Origin: Paracoccaceae bacterium
Lineage (GTDB): Bacteria; Pseudomonadota; Alphaproteobacteria; Rhodobacterales; Rhodobacteraceae
DNA length: 64,000 bases
Reading direction: 5' to 3'
NCBI GenBank assembly: GCA_030697175.1
Contig: JAUYQR010000017.1
Location: 85,718-149,717 of the forward strand
Positions within the stretch are counted from its first letter, which is position 1, and each line of letters starts with the position of its first letter. The notes beneath the pieces are model-generated. The model ran no database searches, was not told the origin of the DNA, and worked only from the letters and a program-made list of their open reading frames with translations. This document shows positions 36,831-45,655 of the stretch, piece after piece. The position numbers were made by a program, and so were the translations under genes.

Positions 36831-39257
36831 ATGACCGAATTCGCAAGCGCACGGGTGGTCATCATCGGCGGCGGCGCGGTGGGGGCCTCGTGCCTTTTCC
36901 ATCTGGCGAAGGCTGGCTGGACCGACTGCCTGCTCTTGGAAAAGAACGAGCTGACCGCCGGTTCCACCTGGCACGCGGCGGGCAACGTGCCGACGTTCTC
37001 GGCCTCGTGGTCGATCATGAACATACAGCGGTATTCCGCGGGCCTCTACCGTGGCCTCGGGGCCGAGGTCGATTACCCGATGAATTATCACGTGACCGGG
37101 TCGGTCCGTCTGGGCCATTCGGCGGAACGGTTGCAGGAATTCAAGCGCGTCGTCGGCATGGGACGCACTCAGGGCATGGAGCTGGCGATACTTGGCCCCG
37201 ACGAGATCCGCGCCAAGTATCCCTTTGTGGAAACCCACGATCTGACCGGCGCGCTTTACGACCCCTACGATGGCGACATCGACCCCGCGCAATTGACCCA
37301 GGCCCTTGCCAAGGGCGCGCGCAACCTCGGTGCGCGGATCGAACGGTTCTGCCCTGTCACCGACGCGCGCTGGACCGGGACGGAGTGGATCCTGACCACG
37401 CCGAAAGGCGAGGTGCGCGCCGAATACGTGGTGAACGCGGCGGGCTACTACGCCCGCGAAGTCGCCAAGATGTTCAACCGCGACCTGCCGATGATGGTGA
37501 TGAGCCATCAATACATGCTCTTCGACACGATCCCCGAAATCGAAGCCTACTCCGCCGAAACCGGGGGCAAGCTGCCGCTTTTGCGCGATGTCGACAGCTC
37601 TTACTACCTGCGGCAGGAAAAGCACGGCTTCAACCTTGGCCCGTATGAGCGCAACTGCCGCGCGCATTGGACTACGCCCGACGACCCGTTCCCGCAGGAC
37701 TTCAGCTTTCAGTTGTTCCCCGACGATCTGGACCGGCTGGAATGGTATATCGCCGACGCGATGGCCCGCGTGCCGCTTCTGGAAAAGGCAGCCCTCACCA
37801 AGGTGATCAACGGCCCGATCCCCTATACCCCCGACGGAAACCCGCTGATCGGCCCGATGCCCGGCGTTCCGAACGCGTTCGAGGCTTGCGTCTTTACCTT
37901 CGGCATCTGTCAGGCCGGGGGCGCGGGCAAGGTTCTGGCCGAATGGGTCACCGAAGGCGGCACCGAATGGGACATGTGGTCCTGCGACCCGCGCCGCTTC
38001 ACCGGCTGGGAGGATGAGGACTACTGCATCCAGAAGGGGATGGAGGTCTACGGCCACGAATACGGCATGCATTTCCCGATGGCCCGCTGGCCGGCAGCCC
38101 CCGACCGCAAACTGTCGCCCGTGCATGACCGGGTGAAGGCGCTTGGCGGCGTGATGGCGCCTTACAACGGCTGGGAACGCGCCGAATGGTTCGCCATGCC
38201 CGGCGACGACACTTCGTGGGAGGCGACGCAGACCTGGAACCGCGCCGGCCCGTGGGAGGCCCGCATCGCCGCCGAATGTGCCGCCGTGCGCGACGGGGCA
38301 GGGGTTCTGGACCTGCCCGGCTTCACCCGCTTGCGCCTCTCCGGCCCCGGCGCGCGGGCGCATCTCGACAGCCTGACCGCCAGCCGCTTGCCACCCGACG
38401 GCAAGATCGGGCTGGCCTACTTTGCCGATGCGCGTGGGCGGATCGTCACCGAAATGACGGTGCTTCCGTTCAACGACGAGGACATTGGCGTGATCACCGC
38501 CGCCATCGCGCAAAAGCACGACGCCGACCTGATTCGTCGGGGCTTGCCCGAGGGCGTGACGCTGGAAGACTGGTCCGACCGTATCCACTGTTTCATCGTC
38601 ACCGGCCCGAAAGCCCGCGACATCCTCGCCCCGATCACCGAGGCCGACCTGTCGCTGCCATGGCTGTCGATCCAGTATTTCGCCAAGGTTGCGGGCCGCG
38701 ATGTTGCACTTGTCCGCGTCAGTTTCGCGGGCGAACTTGGCTGGGAAATCCATTGCGACCGTGCCGATGCGCAAACGATCTACGACGCGGTCTTGCAAAG
38801 CGGCGCGGTGCCGTTTGGGATGCGCGCGCTGAACGCCCTGCGCATCGAAAAGGGCTACCGGGCCTGGAAGGGTGACCTTTCCACCGACTATTCGCTGCTG
38901 GAAGGTGGCCTCGAGCGTTTTATCGACTGGACCAAGGAGTTTCCCGGCAAGGCAGCACTTGCGGCCGAGAAACAGCGCGGCGTGACCAAACGCTTCGTCG
39001 CCCTGAAGGTCGCCACCGGCCCCGCCGATCCGCCTTACATGGCCAACCTCTGGCATCAGGGTCGCATCGTCGGCGAGGTGACCTCGGCCGCGATGGGCCA
39101 CCGCGTCGGGCATGTCGTGGCGTTGGGAATGCTGAAAACCGACCTTGCAGTGCCGGGAACGGCGCTGGAGGTGGAGGTTTACGGCGAGCGGCTGGCGGCG
39201 GAAGTGCTGGGCTTCGGCGCGGCCTGGGATGCAAAGAACGAGCGGATCAAGGCATGA
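36831..39257 (+). CDS. FAD-dependent N-demethylase of the dimethylglycine/sarcosine dehydrogenase (DMGDH-GcvT) family, paralogue 1
   Basis: 808 residues from the ATG at 36831 (GGAGGG upstream). Domain order: DAO-type FAD domain with VVIIGGGAVGAS at residues 9-20, His48 in GSTWHAAG (the residue that covalently binds FAD in DMGDH), the FAO_M linker (about 375-430), then GcvT/aminomethyltransferase domains (about 430-808) that bind tetrahydrofolate. Such enzymes oxidise an N-methyl group and pass formaldehyde to THF. The substrate is unknown. It is first gene after the divergent LysR, with a 51-bp gap to its paralogue. Confidence 0.88.
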   Translation: MTEFASARVVIIGGGAVGASCLFHLAKAGWTDCLLLEKNELTAGSTWHAAGNVPTFSASWSIMNIQRYSAGLYRGLGAEVDYPMNYHVTGSVRLGHSAERLQEFKRVVGMGRTQGMELAILGPDEIRAKYPFVETHDLTGALYDPYDGDIDPAQLTQALAKGARNLGARIERFCPVTDARWTGTEWILTTPKGEVRAEYVVNAAGYYAREVAKMFNRDLPMMVMSHQYMLFDTIPEIEAYSAETGGKLPLLRDVDSSYYLRQEKHGFNLGPYERNCRAHWTTPDDPFPQDFSFQLFPDDLDRLEWYIADAMARVPLLEKAALTKVINGPIPYTPDGNPLIGPMPGVPNAFEACVFTFGICQAGGAGKVLAEWVTEGGTEWDMWSCDPRRFTGWEDEDYCIQKGMEVYGHEYGMHFPMARWPAAPDRKLSPVHDRVKALGGVMAPYNGWERAEWFAMPGDDTSWEATQTWNRAGPWEARIAAECAAVRDGAGVLDLPGFTRLRLSGPGARAHLDSLTASRLPPDGKIGLAYFADARGRIVTEMTVLPFNDEDIGVITAAIAQKHDADLIRRGLPEGVTLEDWSDRIHCFIVTGPKARDILAPITEADLSLPWLSIQYFAKVAGRDVALVRVSFAGELGWEIHCDRADAQTIYDAVLQSGAVPFGMRALNALRIEKGYRAWKGDLSTDYSLLEGGLERFIDWTKEFPGKAALAAEKQRGVTKRFVALKVATGPADPPYMANLWHQGRIVGEVTSAAMGHRVGHVVALGMLKTDLAVPGTALEVEVYGERLAAEVLGFGAAWDAKNERIKA

Positions 39258-39264
39258 CGGGCCG

Positions 39265-39308
39265 CCGGGGCGCTGCCCCGGACCCCGGGATATTTGGGAA
39301 CAGAAGAA
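39265..39308 (-). repeat. Intergenic AAATATCCC element, copy d (inverted)
   Basis: Hairpin CCGGGGC-GCT-GCCCCGG (39265-39281), then CCCCGGGATATTTGGGAACA and GAAGAA directly before the next ATG. It is the only copy inverted relative to the flanking genes; here its outer end doubles as the ribosome-binding region. Confidence 0.7.
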
Positions 39309-41771
39309 ATGGCTGAGATTCCACGGCAGGCACGGGCGGTCGTCATCGGGGGCGGGGTGTCGGGATGTTCGGTGGCCTATCATCTGGCGAAGATGGGCTG
39401 GACCGATGTGGTGCTGCTGGAGCGCAAGCAGTTGACCAGTGGCACCACTTGGCACGCCGCCGGGTTGATCGGGCAATTGCGCGGGTCTGCCAACATGACG
39501 CGGCTGGCGAAGTATTCCGCCGATCTTTATGTCAAGCTTGCCGCCGAAACCGGAGTGGAGACGGGGATGCGGCAGGTTGGCAGCATCTCGGTCGCGCTGA
39601 CCGAGGCGCGGCATGAGGAACTGTTGCGCCAAGCCACTGTCGCGCGGATCTTCGATGTCGAGGTGCACGAGATTTCGCCGGCCGAGGCGAAGGCGAAGTA
39701 TCCGCATCTGAACATCGAGGGCGTCGTGGGGGCGGTGGCCCTGCCACTTGATGGCCAATGCGATCCGGCCAACATCGCGATGGCGCTGGCCAAGGGCGCG
39801 CGGATGCGCGGTGCGCAGATCTTCGAGCACACCAGGGTTACGGCCGTGACCAAGGCCGCGGGCCATGTCACCGGCGTCGATTACATCGGGGCTGATGGTG
39901 AGCCCGGCCACATCGCCACCGATGTTGTGGTGAACTGCGGTGGCATGTGGGGGCGCGACTTGGCTGAAGCGTCAGGCGTCACCCTGCCGCTGCATGCCTG
40001 CGAGCATTTCTACCTCGTCACCGAACCCGTTGAGGGGCTTGGACATTTGCCGGTTCTGCGGGTGCCGGACGAATGCGCCTATTACAAATCTGACGCAGGC
40101 AAGATGATGGTCGGCGCGTTCGAGCCGAAGGCCAAGCCCTGGGGCATGACCGGCTGGGGGCGGGCGGGCATCCGCGACGATTTCATGTTCGACACGCTGC
40201 CCGAGGACTGGGACCACTTCCAGCCGATCCTCGAACACGCGATGAACCGCCTGCCGCTGTTCCAGACCGCCGGCATCCACACCTTCTTCAACGGTCCGGA
40301 GAGTTTCACTCCGGATGATCGCTACTATCTGGGCGAGGCGCCGGAACTTGGCGGATACTGGGTTGCCGCAGGTTACAACTCGGTCGGCATCGCCGGGTCG
40401 GGTGGTGCTGGCATGGCGCTGGCGCACTGGATCACCGAAGGCGAGGCACCCTTCGATCTGTGGGAGGTCGATATCCGCCGCGCGCAGCCCTTCCAGCGCA
40501 ACCGCAGCTACCTGAAGGAGCGGGTGTCGGAAACGCTCGGCCTTCTATACGCCGATCACTTCCCCTACCGTCAGGTCGTCACCTCGCGCGGCGTTCGCCG
40601 CTCGCCGATCCACGATCACCTCAAGGCCCGAGGCGCGGTGTTTGGCGAGGTTGCCGGATGGGAGCGCGCCAACTGGTTCGCCAATGACGGGCAAGAGCGC
40701 GAGTATCAGTATTCCTGGAAGCGGCAGAACTGGTTCGACAACCAGCGCGGCGAACACATGGCGGTCCGCGAGGGCGTCGGCTTTTTCGACATGACCTCGT
40801 TTGGCAAGATCCGGGTCGAGGGGCGCGATGCCTGCCGGTTCCTGAACCGCGTCGCCTCGGCCGAGATGGATGTCGCCACGGGCCGCATCGTCTACACCAT
40901 GCTCCTCAATGATCGCGGGGGGATAGAGGCCGATCTTACGGTGACCCGCCTTTCCGAGACAGCCTACCTGCTGGTCGTCCCCGGCGCCACCCTGCAGCGC
41001 AACCTCGCGTGGTTGCGCGCCCATGTCGGCGATGATTTTGCCGTGATCACCGACATGACCGCCGCCGAATCCGTGCTTTGCGTCATGGGTCCGAAATCGC
41101 GCGCGTTGATGCAGCGCCTCAGCCCGGCGGACTTCAGCAACGCCGCCCATCCCTTTGGCACCGCACGCGAAATCGAGGCTGGCATGGGCCTTGCCCGCGC
41201 CCACCGCGTGACTTACGTGGGCGAGCTTGGCTGGGAGCTTTACGTCAGTGCCGACCAGACCGCGCATGTCTTCGAGGCGATCGAGGCGGCGGGGGCGGAC
41301 CTTGGGCTGAAGCTCTGCGGTCTCCACACCCTCGATAGCTGCCGGATCGAAAAGGCTTACCGCCACTGGGGCCACGACATTACCGACGAAGATCATGTGC
41401 TGGATGCGGGCCTCGGTTTCACTGCCAGCCGCAAGAAACCCGCCTATATCGGCCGCGATGCCGTGCTGCGGCGCGAGGAGGAGGGCGTACCGCGCAGGCT
41501 CGTCCAGTTCCGCCTGGCCGACCCCGAGCCGCTGCTGTTCCACAACGAAGCCCTTGTCCGTGACGGCCAGATCATCGGCCCCGTCACCTCGGGCAACTAT
41601 GGCCACTTCCTCGGCGGTGCCATCGGTATGGGCTACGTTCCCTGCAAGGGGCAGTCCGACGCCGAAATCCTTGGCTCGTCCTATGAAATCGAGGTCGCAG
41701 GCCAGCGCCACAAGGCCATAGCCAGCCTTGCCCCGATGCACGACCCAAAATCCGAACGGGTGCGCGCATGA
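39309..41771 (+). CDS. FAD-dependent N-demethylase of the DMGDH-GcvT family, paralogue 2
   Basis: 820 residues from the ATG at 39309; AGAAGAA before the ATG may be the ribosome binding site. It has the same architecture as the preceding gene: AVVIGGGVSGCS at residues 10-21, His49 in TTWHAAG for covalent FAD, FAO_M, then a C-terminal GcvT pair (residues about 440-820, with DRGGIEADLTVTRL, YVGELGWELYV and CRIEKAYRHWGHD). The two proteins differ enough in the active-site half to suggest successive demethylation steps on different substrates. It overlaps the next gene by four bases. Confidence 0.88.
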   Translation: MAEIPRQARAVVIGGGVSGCSVAYHLAKMGWTDVVLLERKQLTSGTTWHAAGLIGQLRGSANMTRLAKYSADLYVKLAAETGVETGMRQVGSISVALTEARHEELLRQATVARIFDVEVHEISPAEAKAKYPHLNIEGVVGAVALPLDGQCDPANIAMALAKGARMRGAQIFEHTRVTAVTKAAGHVTGVDYIGADGEPGHIATDVVVNCGGMWGRDLAEASGVTLPLHACEHFYLVTEPVEGLGHLPVLRVPDECAYYKSDAGKMMVGAFEPKAKPWGMTGWGRAGIRDDFMFDTLPEDWDHFQPILEHAMNRLPLFQTAGIHTFFNGPESFTPDDRYYLGEAPELGGYWVAAGYNSVGIAGSGGAGMALAHWITEGEAPFDLWEVDIRRAQPFQRNRSYLKERVSETLGLLYADHFPYRQVVTSRGVRRSPIHDHLKARGAVFGEVAGWERANWFANDGQEREYQYSWKRQNWFDNQRGEHMAVREGVGFFDMTSFGKIRVEGRDACRFLNRVASAEMDVATGRIVYTMLLNDRGGIEADLTVTRLSETAYLLVVPGATLQRNLAWLRAHVGDDFAVITDMTAAESVLCVMGPKSRALMQRLSPADFSNAAHPFGTAREIEAGMGLARAHRVTYVGELGWELYVSADQTAHVFEAIEAAGADLGLKLCGLHTLDSCRIEKAYRHWGHDITDEDHVLDAGLGFTASRKKPAYIGRDAVLRREEEGVPRRLVQFRLADPEPLLFHNEALVRDGQIIGPVTSGNYGHFLGGAIGMGYVPCKGQSDAEILGSSYEIEVAGQRHKAIASLAPMHDPKSERVRA

Positions 41772-42601
41772 CGCTGGCAGCGCGGCATCAGGTGTTTCAC
41801 AACCTCCACCAGACGGGATGTTTCGTCATCCCCAACCCGTGGGATCGTGGTTCAGCCCGGATGATGGCCGCGCTTGGCGCGCAAGCGCTTGCCACCAGTT
41901 CCGCCGCCCACGCCTTCACCCTTGGCCGTCCCGACCTTGGCACCGTGACCCGCGATGAGGCTCTGGCGCACGCGGCAGACCTCCTCTCCGCCACGCCGCT
42001 CCCGGTGTCTGGCGATTTCGAGAACGGTTTTGGCGATGACCCTGGCTGCGTGGCTGAAACCGTCCGGCTCGCGGGCGAAATCGGGCTGTCCGGCATCTGC
42101 ATCGAAGATACGGAAATGACCGCCGGGACCCCGCCTTACGACTTCGCGCTCGCCGTCGAACGCATCCGCGCCGGGGCCGCCGCCGCCCGCGCTCTGGGCC
42201 GCCCGTTCATCTTTTGCGCGCGTGCCGATGGCGTGATGCATGGCAGCTACGCCCTTGCCGAGGGTATCCGTCGCCTGCAAGCGTTCGAGGCTGCGGGGGC
42301 GGATCTTCTCTACCTGCCCGTGCCGCCCGGCAAGGCGGATCTGGCGCAGATCCTCGCCGCCGTTACCAGGCCGGTGAACGCGCTGGCTGCGGGACCGCTG
42401 AAATCCCTCACCGTCGCGGAACTGGCCGGTATGGGTGTCCGCCGCATCTCCACCGGCAGCCAGATCGCACGCCTGACCCATGCCGCGATTCGTGACAGCG
42501 TCAGCGCAATGCTGGGGCAGGGCAGTTTCGCCCGCCTCGGCGCAGCGGCATCCGGCACCGAAATAGACGAGCTTTTGACCTGCGGGAGTAACGCATCATG
42601 A
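41768..42601 (+). CDS. Isocitrate lyase/PEP mutase superfamily protein
   Basis: 277 residues. The superfamily signature is visible: FVIPNPWDRGSARMM, ALATSSAAHAF, PVSGDFENGFGD (metal-binding Asp/Glu), SGICIEDTE and FCARADGVMHG. It lacks the KKCGH loop of isocitrate lyases, so it is nearer the PEPM/oxaloacetate-decarboxylase/lyase branch. The likely reaction is C-C or P-C bond chemistry on a 2-oxo or hydroxy acid; the substrate is unknown. ATGA overlaps at both ends couple it to paralogue 2 and to the MttB-like gene, strong evidence of one pathway. Confidence 0.85.
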   Translation: MTLAARHQVFHNLHQTGCFVIPNPWDRGSARMMAALGAQALATSSAAHAFTLGRPDLGTVTRDEALAHAADLLSATPLPVSGDFENGFGDDPGCVAETVRLAGEIGLSGICIEDTEMTAGTPPYDFALAVERIRAGAAAARALGRPFIFCARADGVMHGSYALAEGIRRLQAFEAAGADLLYLPVPPGKADLAQILAAVTRPVNALAAGPLKSLTVAELAGMGVRRISTGSQIARLTHAAIRDSVSAMLGQGSFARLGAAASGTEIDELLTCGSNAS

Positions 42602-44151
42602 CCGACCTTGGCGAAATCTGCGAACCCTCCCGCGCCCGCCGTCCCGGTGGCCGCTCCGCCCGCGTGGCGATGCGCGCAGCCCCTCTGGCTGACGATGTGC
42701 GCCCCGTCCGCCCCGGCATGCCCGGTGGCCGCTACAAACCTTTGACCGACGAAGGCGTGCGCCAGATCCACGCCGCCGCCCTTGATGCGCTGGAACAGAT
42801 CGGCCTTTCGCAAGCCCCGCCCTCGGGAGTGGAGATCATGACCAAAGCCGGCGCGATCCAGGGCGACGATGGGCGCCTGCGCTTTCCCCGCTCGCTGGTC
42901 GAGGACATGCTGGCCGTCGCCGCCCGCGACATCACGCTCCACGCCCGCGACCCGCGCTACGACCTGCACCTGTCGGGCAGCAACGTCCACTATGGCACGG
43001 CTGGCGCTGCGGTGCACATCGTCGATCCGATCACACTGGAATACCGCGATTCGACCGCGCAAGACCTCTATGACGCCGCCCGCCTCGTCGACAACCTCGA
43101 CAACATCCACTTCTACCAGCGCACGATGGTCTGCCGCGACGTGGTGGATAACCGCGAGATGGACCTCAACACCCTCTACGGCAGTCTGTCCGGCACGGTG
43201 AAACACGTCGGCACCTCGTTTTCCGACCCCGCGCATGTCGCCGATTGCTTCGAGCTGATCCACATGGTCGCGGGCGGCGAGGAAAAATGGCTGGAACGCC
43301 CGTTCGTCAGCAATTCCAACTGCTTCGTCGTCCCACCGATGAAATTCGCCGAGGAATCCTGCATCACGATGGAGGATTGCATCCGCCGCGGCATGCCGAT
43401 GCTGCTCCTTTCCGCGGGCCAGGCGGGGGCTACCGCGCCGGCCCCCATCGCGCTGACCATCGTGCAGGCCGTTGCGGAATGTCTCGCCGGCGTCGTCTAC
43501 GCCAATTCGATCAGGAAGGGCGCGCCTTGCATCTTTGGCACCTGGCCCTTCGTCAGTGACCTGCGCACGGGTGCCATGTCGGGCGGCAGCGCCGAACAGG
43601 CACTTCTGACCGCAGGCTGCGCCCAGATGCACCGCTTCTACGACCTGCCGGGTGGCGCGGCCTCGGGCATCAGCGACAGCAAACTTCCCGACATGCAGGC
43701 CGGGTGGGAGCAGGGCATCACCAACGCCCTTGCCGGTCTTGCCGGTCTCAACATGTGCTACGAGGCGGTCGGGATGCATGCCTCGCTCCTTGGCTTCTGC
43801 CTTGAATCGCTCGTCCTTGGCGACGACCTTCTCGGCCAGACCATGCGCCTTGTGCGCGGCATCGACGTGACCCCCGACACCACCTCGCTTGACGCGATGA
43901 AAGAGGTCTGCCTCGGCGGCCCCGGCCACTACCTTGGCTCCGACCAGACGCTGCGTCTGATGCAGACCGAATACATCTACCCCAAGGTCGGCAACCGCAT
44001 GTCGCCAAAGGAATGGAACGAGGCTGGCAAACCCCTGTTGCTTGATACCGCGATTGCCCGCAAGAATGCGATTCTCGCCAAGGCTGGCAGCCGGATCGAT
44101 CCGGAAATCGACGCAATGATCCGGGCAAAATACAACATCTACTTCAAGTGA
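42598..44151 (+). CDS. Trimethylamine methyltransferase (MttB) family protein, non-pyrrolysine
   Basis: 517 residues with no in-frame amber codon, so it belongs to the non-pyrrolysine MttB (MtgB-like) branch whose members demethylate quaternary amines such as glycine betaine, proline betaine or carnitine. Typical segments are YGTAGAAVHIVDPITLEYR, GTSFSDPAHV, the centre PMLLLSAGQAGATAPAP and the C-terminal GPGHYLGSDQTLRLMQTEY. Characterised members pass the methyl to a corrinoid protein; no corrinoid protein or activase gene is in this window. It overlaps the PEPM-like gene by four bases and is 7 bp from the aldehyde dehydrogenase. Confidence 0.9.
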   Translation: MTDLGEICEPSRARRPGGRSARVAMRAAPLADDVRPVRPGMPGGRYKPLTDEGVRQIHAAALDALEQIGLSQAPPSGVEIMTKAGAIQGDDGRLRFPRSLVEDMLAVAARDITLHARDPRYDLHLSGSNVHYGTAGAAVHIVDPITLEYRDSTAQDLYDAARLVDNLDNIHFYQRTMVCRDVVDNREMDLNTLYGSLSGTVKHVGTSFSDPAHVADCFELIHMVAGGEEKWLERPFVSNSNCFVVPPMKFAEESCITMEDCIRRGMPMLLLSAGQAGATAPAPIALTIVQAVAECLAGVVYANSIRKGAPCIFGTWPFVSDLRTGAMSGGSAEQALLTAGCAQMHRFYDLPGGAASGISDSKLPDMQAGWEQGITNALAGLAGLNMCYEAVGMHASLLGFCLESLVLGDDLLGQTMRLVRGIDVTPDTTSLDAMKEVCLGGPGHYLGSDQTLRLMQTEYIYPKVGNRMSPKEWNEAGKPLLLDTAIARKNAILAKAGSRIDPEIDAMIRAKYNIYFK

Positions 44152-44158
44152 GGTCTCA

Positions 44159-45589
44159 ATGATCCCCGCCAACATGCTGAAATTCTACATCAATGGTCAG
44201 TGGGTCGACCCCATTTCGAAGTCCCGCATCGGCGTCGAAAACCCCGCGACCGAGGAAATCGTCTGCGACGTCGCGATGGGCAACGAGGCCGACGCCGACC
44301 GCGCCATCCTCGCCGCCCGTGCTGCATTCGACGGCTGGACCTACCGCCCTGTCGCCGAACGCATCGCCGTCGTGAAGCGGGTGCTGGAGGTTTACAACGA
44401 GCGTTACGAAGACTTCGCCCAGGTCATGTCCACCGAAATGGGCGCACCCATCACCTGGGCACGCGACGCCCAGGCCTGGGCCGGTCAGGTCCACATGGAG
44501 GCCACGATCAAGGCCGCCGAGGAAATGGTCTGGGAATACAGCCGCGGCACCACCCGGATCATCTACGAAGGCATCGGCGTCTGTTCGCTGATCACACCGT
44601 GGAACTGGCCGATGAACCAGATCGCCTGCAAGGTCGCCCCGGCGCTGATTGCAGGCTGCACGATGGTGTTGAAGCCGTCCGAAATCGCACCCCTTTCCGG
44701 CACCCTCTTTGCGCAGGTCTGCCATGACGCGGGCGTGCCGCCCGGTGTCTTCAACCTCGTCCACGGCGCGGGGCCCGAGGTTGGCGCGCGCATGTCGACG
44801 CACCCAGAGGTGGACATGGTGTCCTTTACCGGTTCCACCCGTGCCGGCACCCAGATCGCCGCTGCCGCCGCCCCTACCGCCAAGCGCGTGGCGCAGGAAA
44901 TGGGCGGCAAATCCCCCAACATCATCCTGCCCACGGCGAACATCGCCGAGGCCGTCGCCGCCGGCGTGACCGCCGTGATGTCGAATACCGGCCAGTCCTG
45001 CGATGCGCCGACCCGGATGCTGGTGCCACGCGCGCGACACGCCGAGGCGCTTGCGGCGGCTAAAGAAGCTGCCGAGGCAATCAAGGTCGGCGATCCGAGG
45101 GATGAGGCCACCGTCATGGGGCCGCTCGTCTCGAAACTGCAATTCGACAAGGTGCAGCGCCTGATCCAGGCTGGCATCGACGAAGGCGCCACCCTCGTCA
45201 CCGGCGGCGTCGGTCGTCCGGCCGACCTCAACCGCGGCTGGTTCGTTCGGCCCACGGTGTTTGGCGACGTGGTGAACTCGATGACCATCTCCAAGGAGGA
45301 AATCTTCGGGCCGGTCCTCGCGATCCAGCCCTACGACAGCATCGCAGACGCCATCACCCAAGCCAACGACACGATCTACGGCCTCGCCGCCTACATCGCC
45401 GGCCCGGTCGAGGATGCCAAACCCGTCGCCCGCCGCCTGCGTGCCGGCACGATCAACCTCAACTACCCCGACTGGGATACCTCCGCCCCGTTCGGCGGCT
45501 ACAAGCAGTCCGGCAATGGCCGCGAATACGCCGATTGGGGCATCCACGACTTTTGCGAAGTGAAGGGCATCGTCGGCTACGGCGAATGA
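44159..45589 (+). CDS. NAD(P)-dependent aldehyde dehydrogenase
   Basis: 476 residues. ALDH motifs: TPWNWPMNQIACKVAPAL, GSTRAGTQIA (dinucleotide), general-base Glu in QEMGGKSPNII, catalytic Cys281 in NTGQSCDAPTR, and KEEIFGPVLAI. It should oxidise an aldehyde produced in the same pathway (for example an amino-aldehyde or semialdehyde left after demethylation and deamination). It is 7 bp downstream of the MttB-like gene. The specific substrate cannot be assigned. Confidence 0.92.
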   Translation: MIPANMLKFYINGQWVDPISKSRIGVENPATEEIVCDVAMGNEADADRAILAARAAFDGWTYRPVAERIAVVKRVLEVYNERYEDFAQVMSTEMGAPITWARDAQAWAGQVHMEATIKAAEEMVWEYSRGTTRIIYEGIGVCSLITPWNWPMNQIACKVAPALIAGCTMVLKPSEIAPLSGTLFAQVCHDAGVPPGVFNLVHGAGPEVGARMSTHPEVDMVSFTGSTRAGTQIAAAAAPTAKRVAQEMGGKSPNIILPTANIAEAVAAGVTAVMSNTGQSCDAPTRMLVPRARHAEALAAAKEAAEAIKVGDPRDEATVMGPLVSKLQFDKVQRLIQAGIDEGATLVTGGVGRPADLNRGWFVRPTVFGDVVNSMTISKEEIFGPVLAIQPYDSIADAITQANDTIYGLAAYIAGPVEDAKPVARRLRAGTINLNYPDWDTSAPFGGYKQSGNGREYADWGIHDFCEVKGIVGYGE

Positions 45590-45595
45590 AACCAA

Positions 45596-45620
45596 CGGCG
45601 GCGGTGTGCAGCCGCCGCCG
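45596..45620 (+). terminator. GC hairpin after aldehyde dehydrogenase gene
   Basis: CGGCGGCGG-TGTGCAG-CCGCCGCCG, a 9-bp stem starting 6 bp after the stop. No T run follows; it may attenuate transcription or protect the upstream mRNA within the cluster. Confidence 0.4.
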
Positions 45621-45655
45621 CACCAAGCCGCCCCATAAAGACGGACAGGGACACC

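Noticed and set aside
35886..39911. 1341-codon open frame on the minus strand
   Set aside because: All but the last 280 codons (the LysR gene) are antisense to the two DMGDH-type genes and have the Arg/His/Gly-rich composition of shadow frames.
42598..44151. Pyrrolysine-containing MttB
   Set aside because: The frame contains no in-frame TAG before its TGA stop.
42310..44175. 621-codon minus-strand frame under the MttB-like gene
   Set aside because: No family motif, shadow composition, no ribosome binding site near a plausible start.
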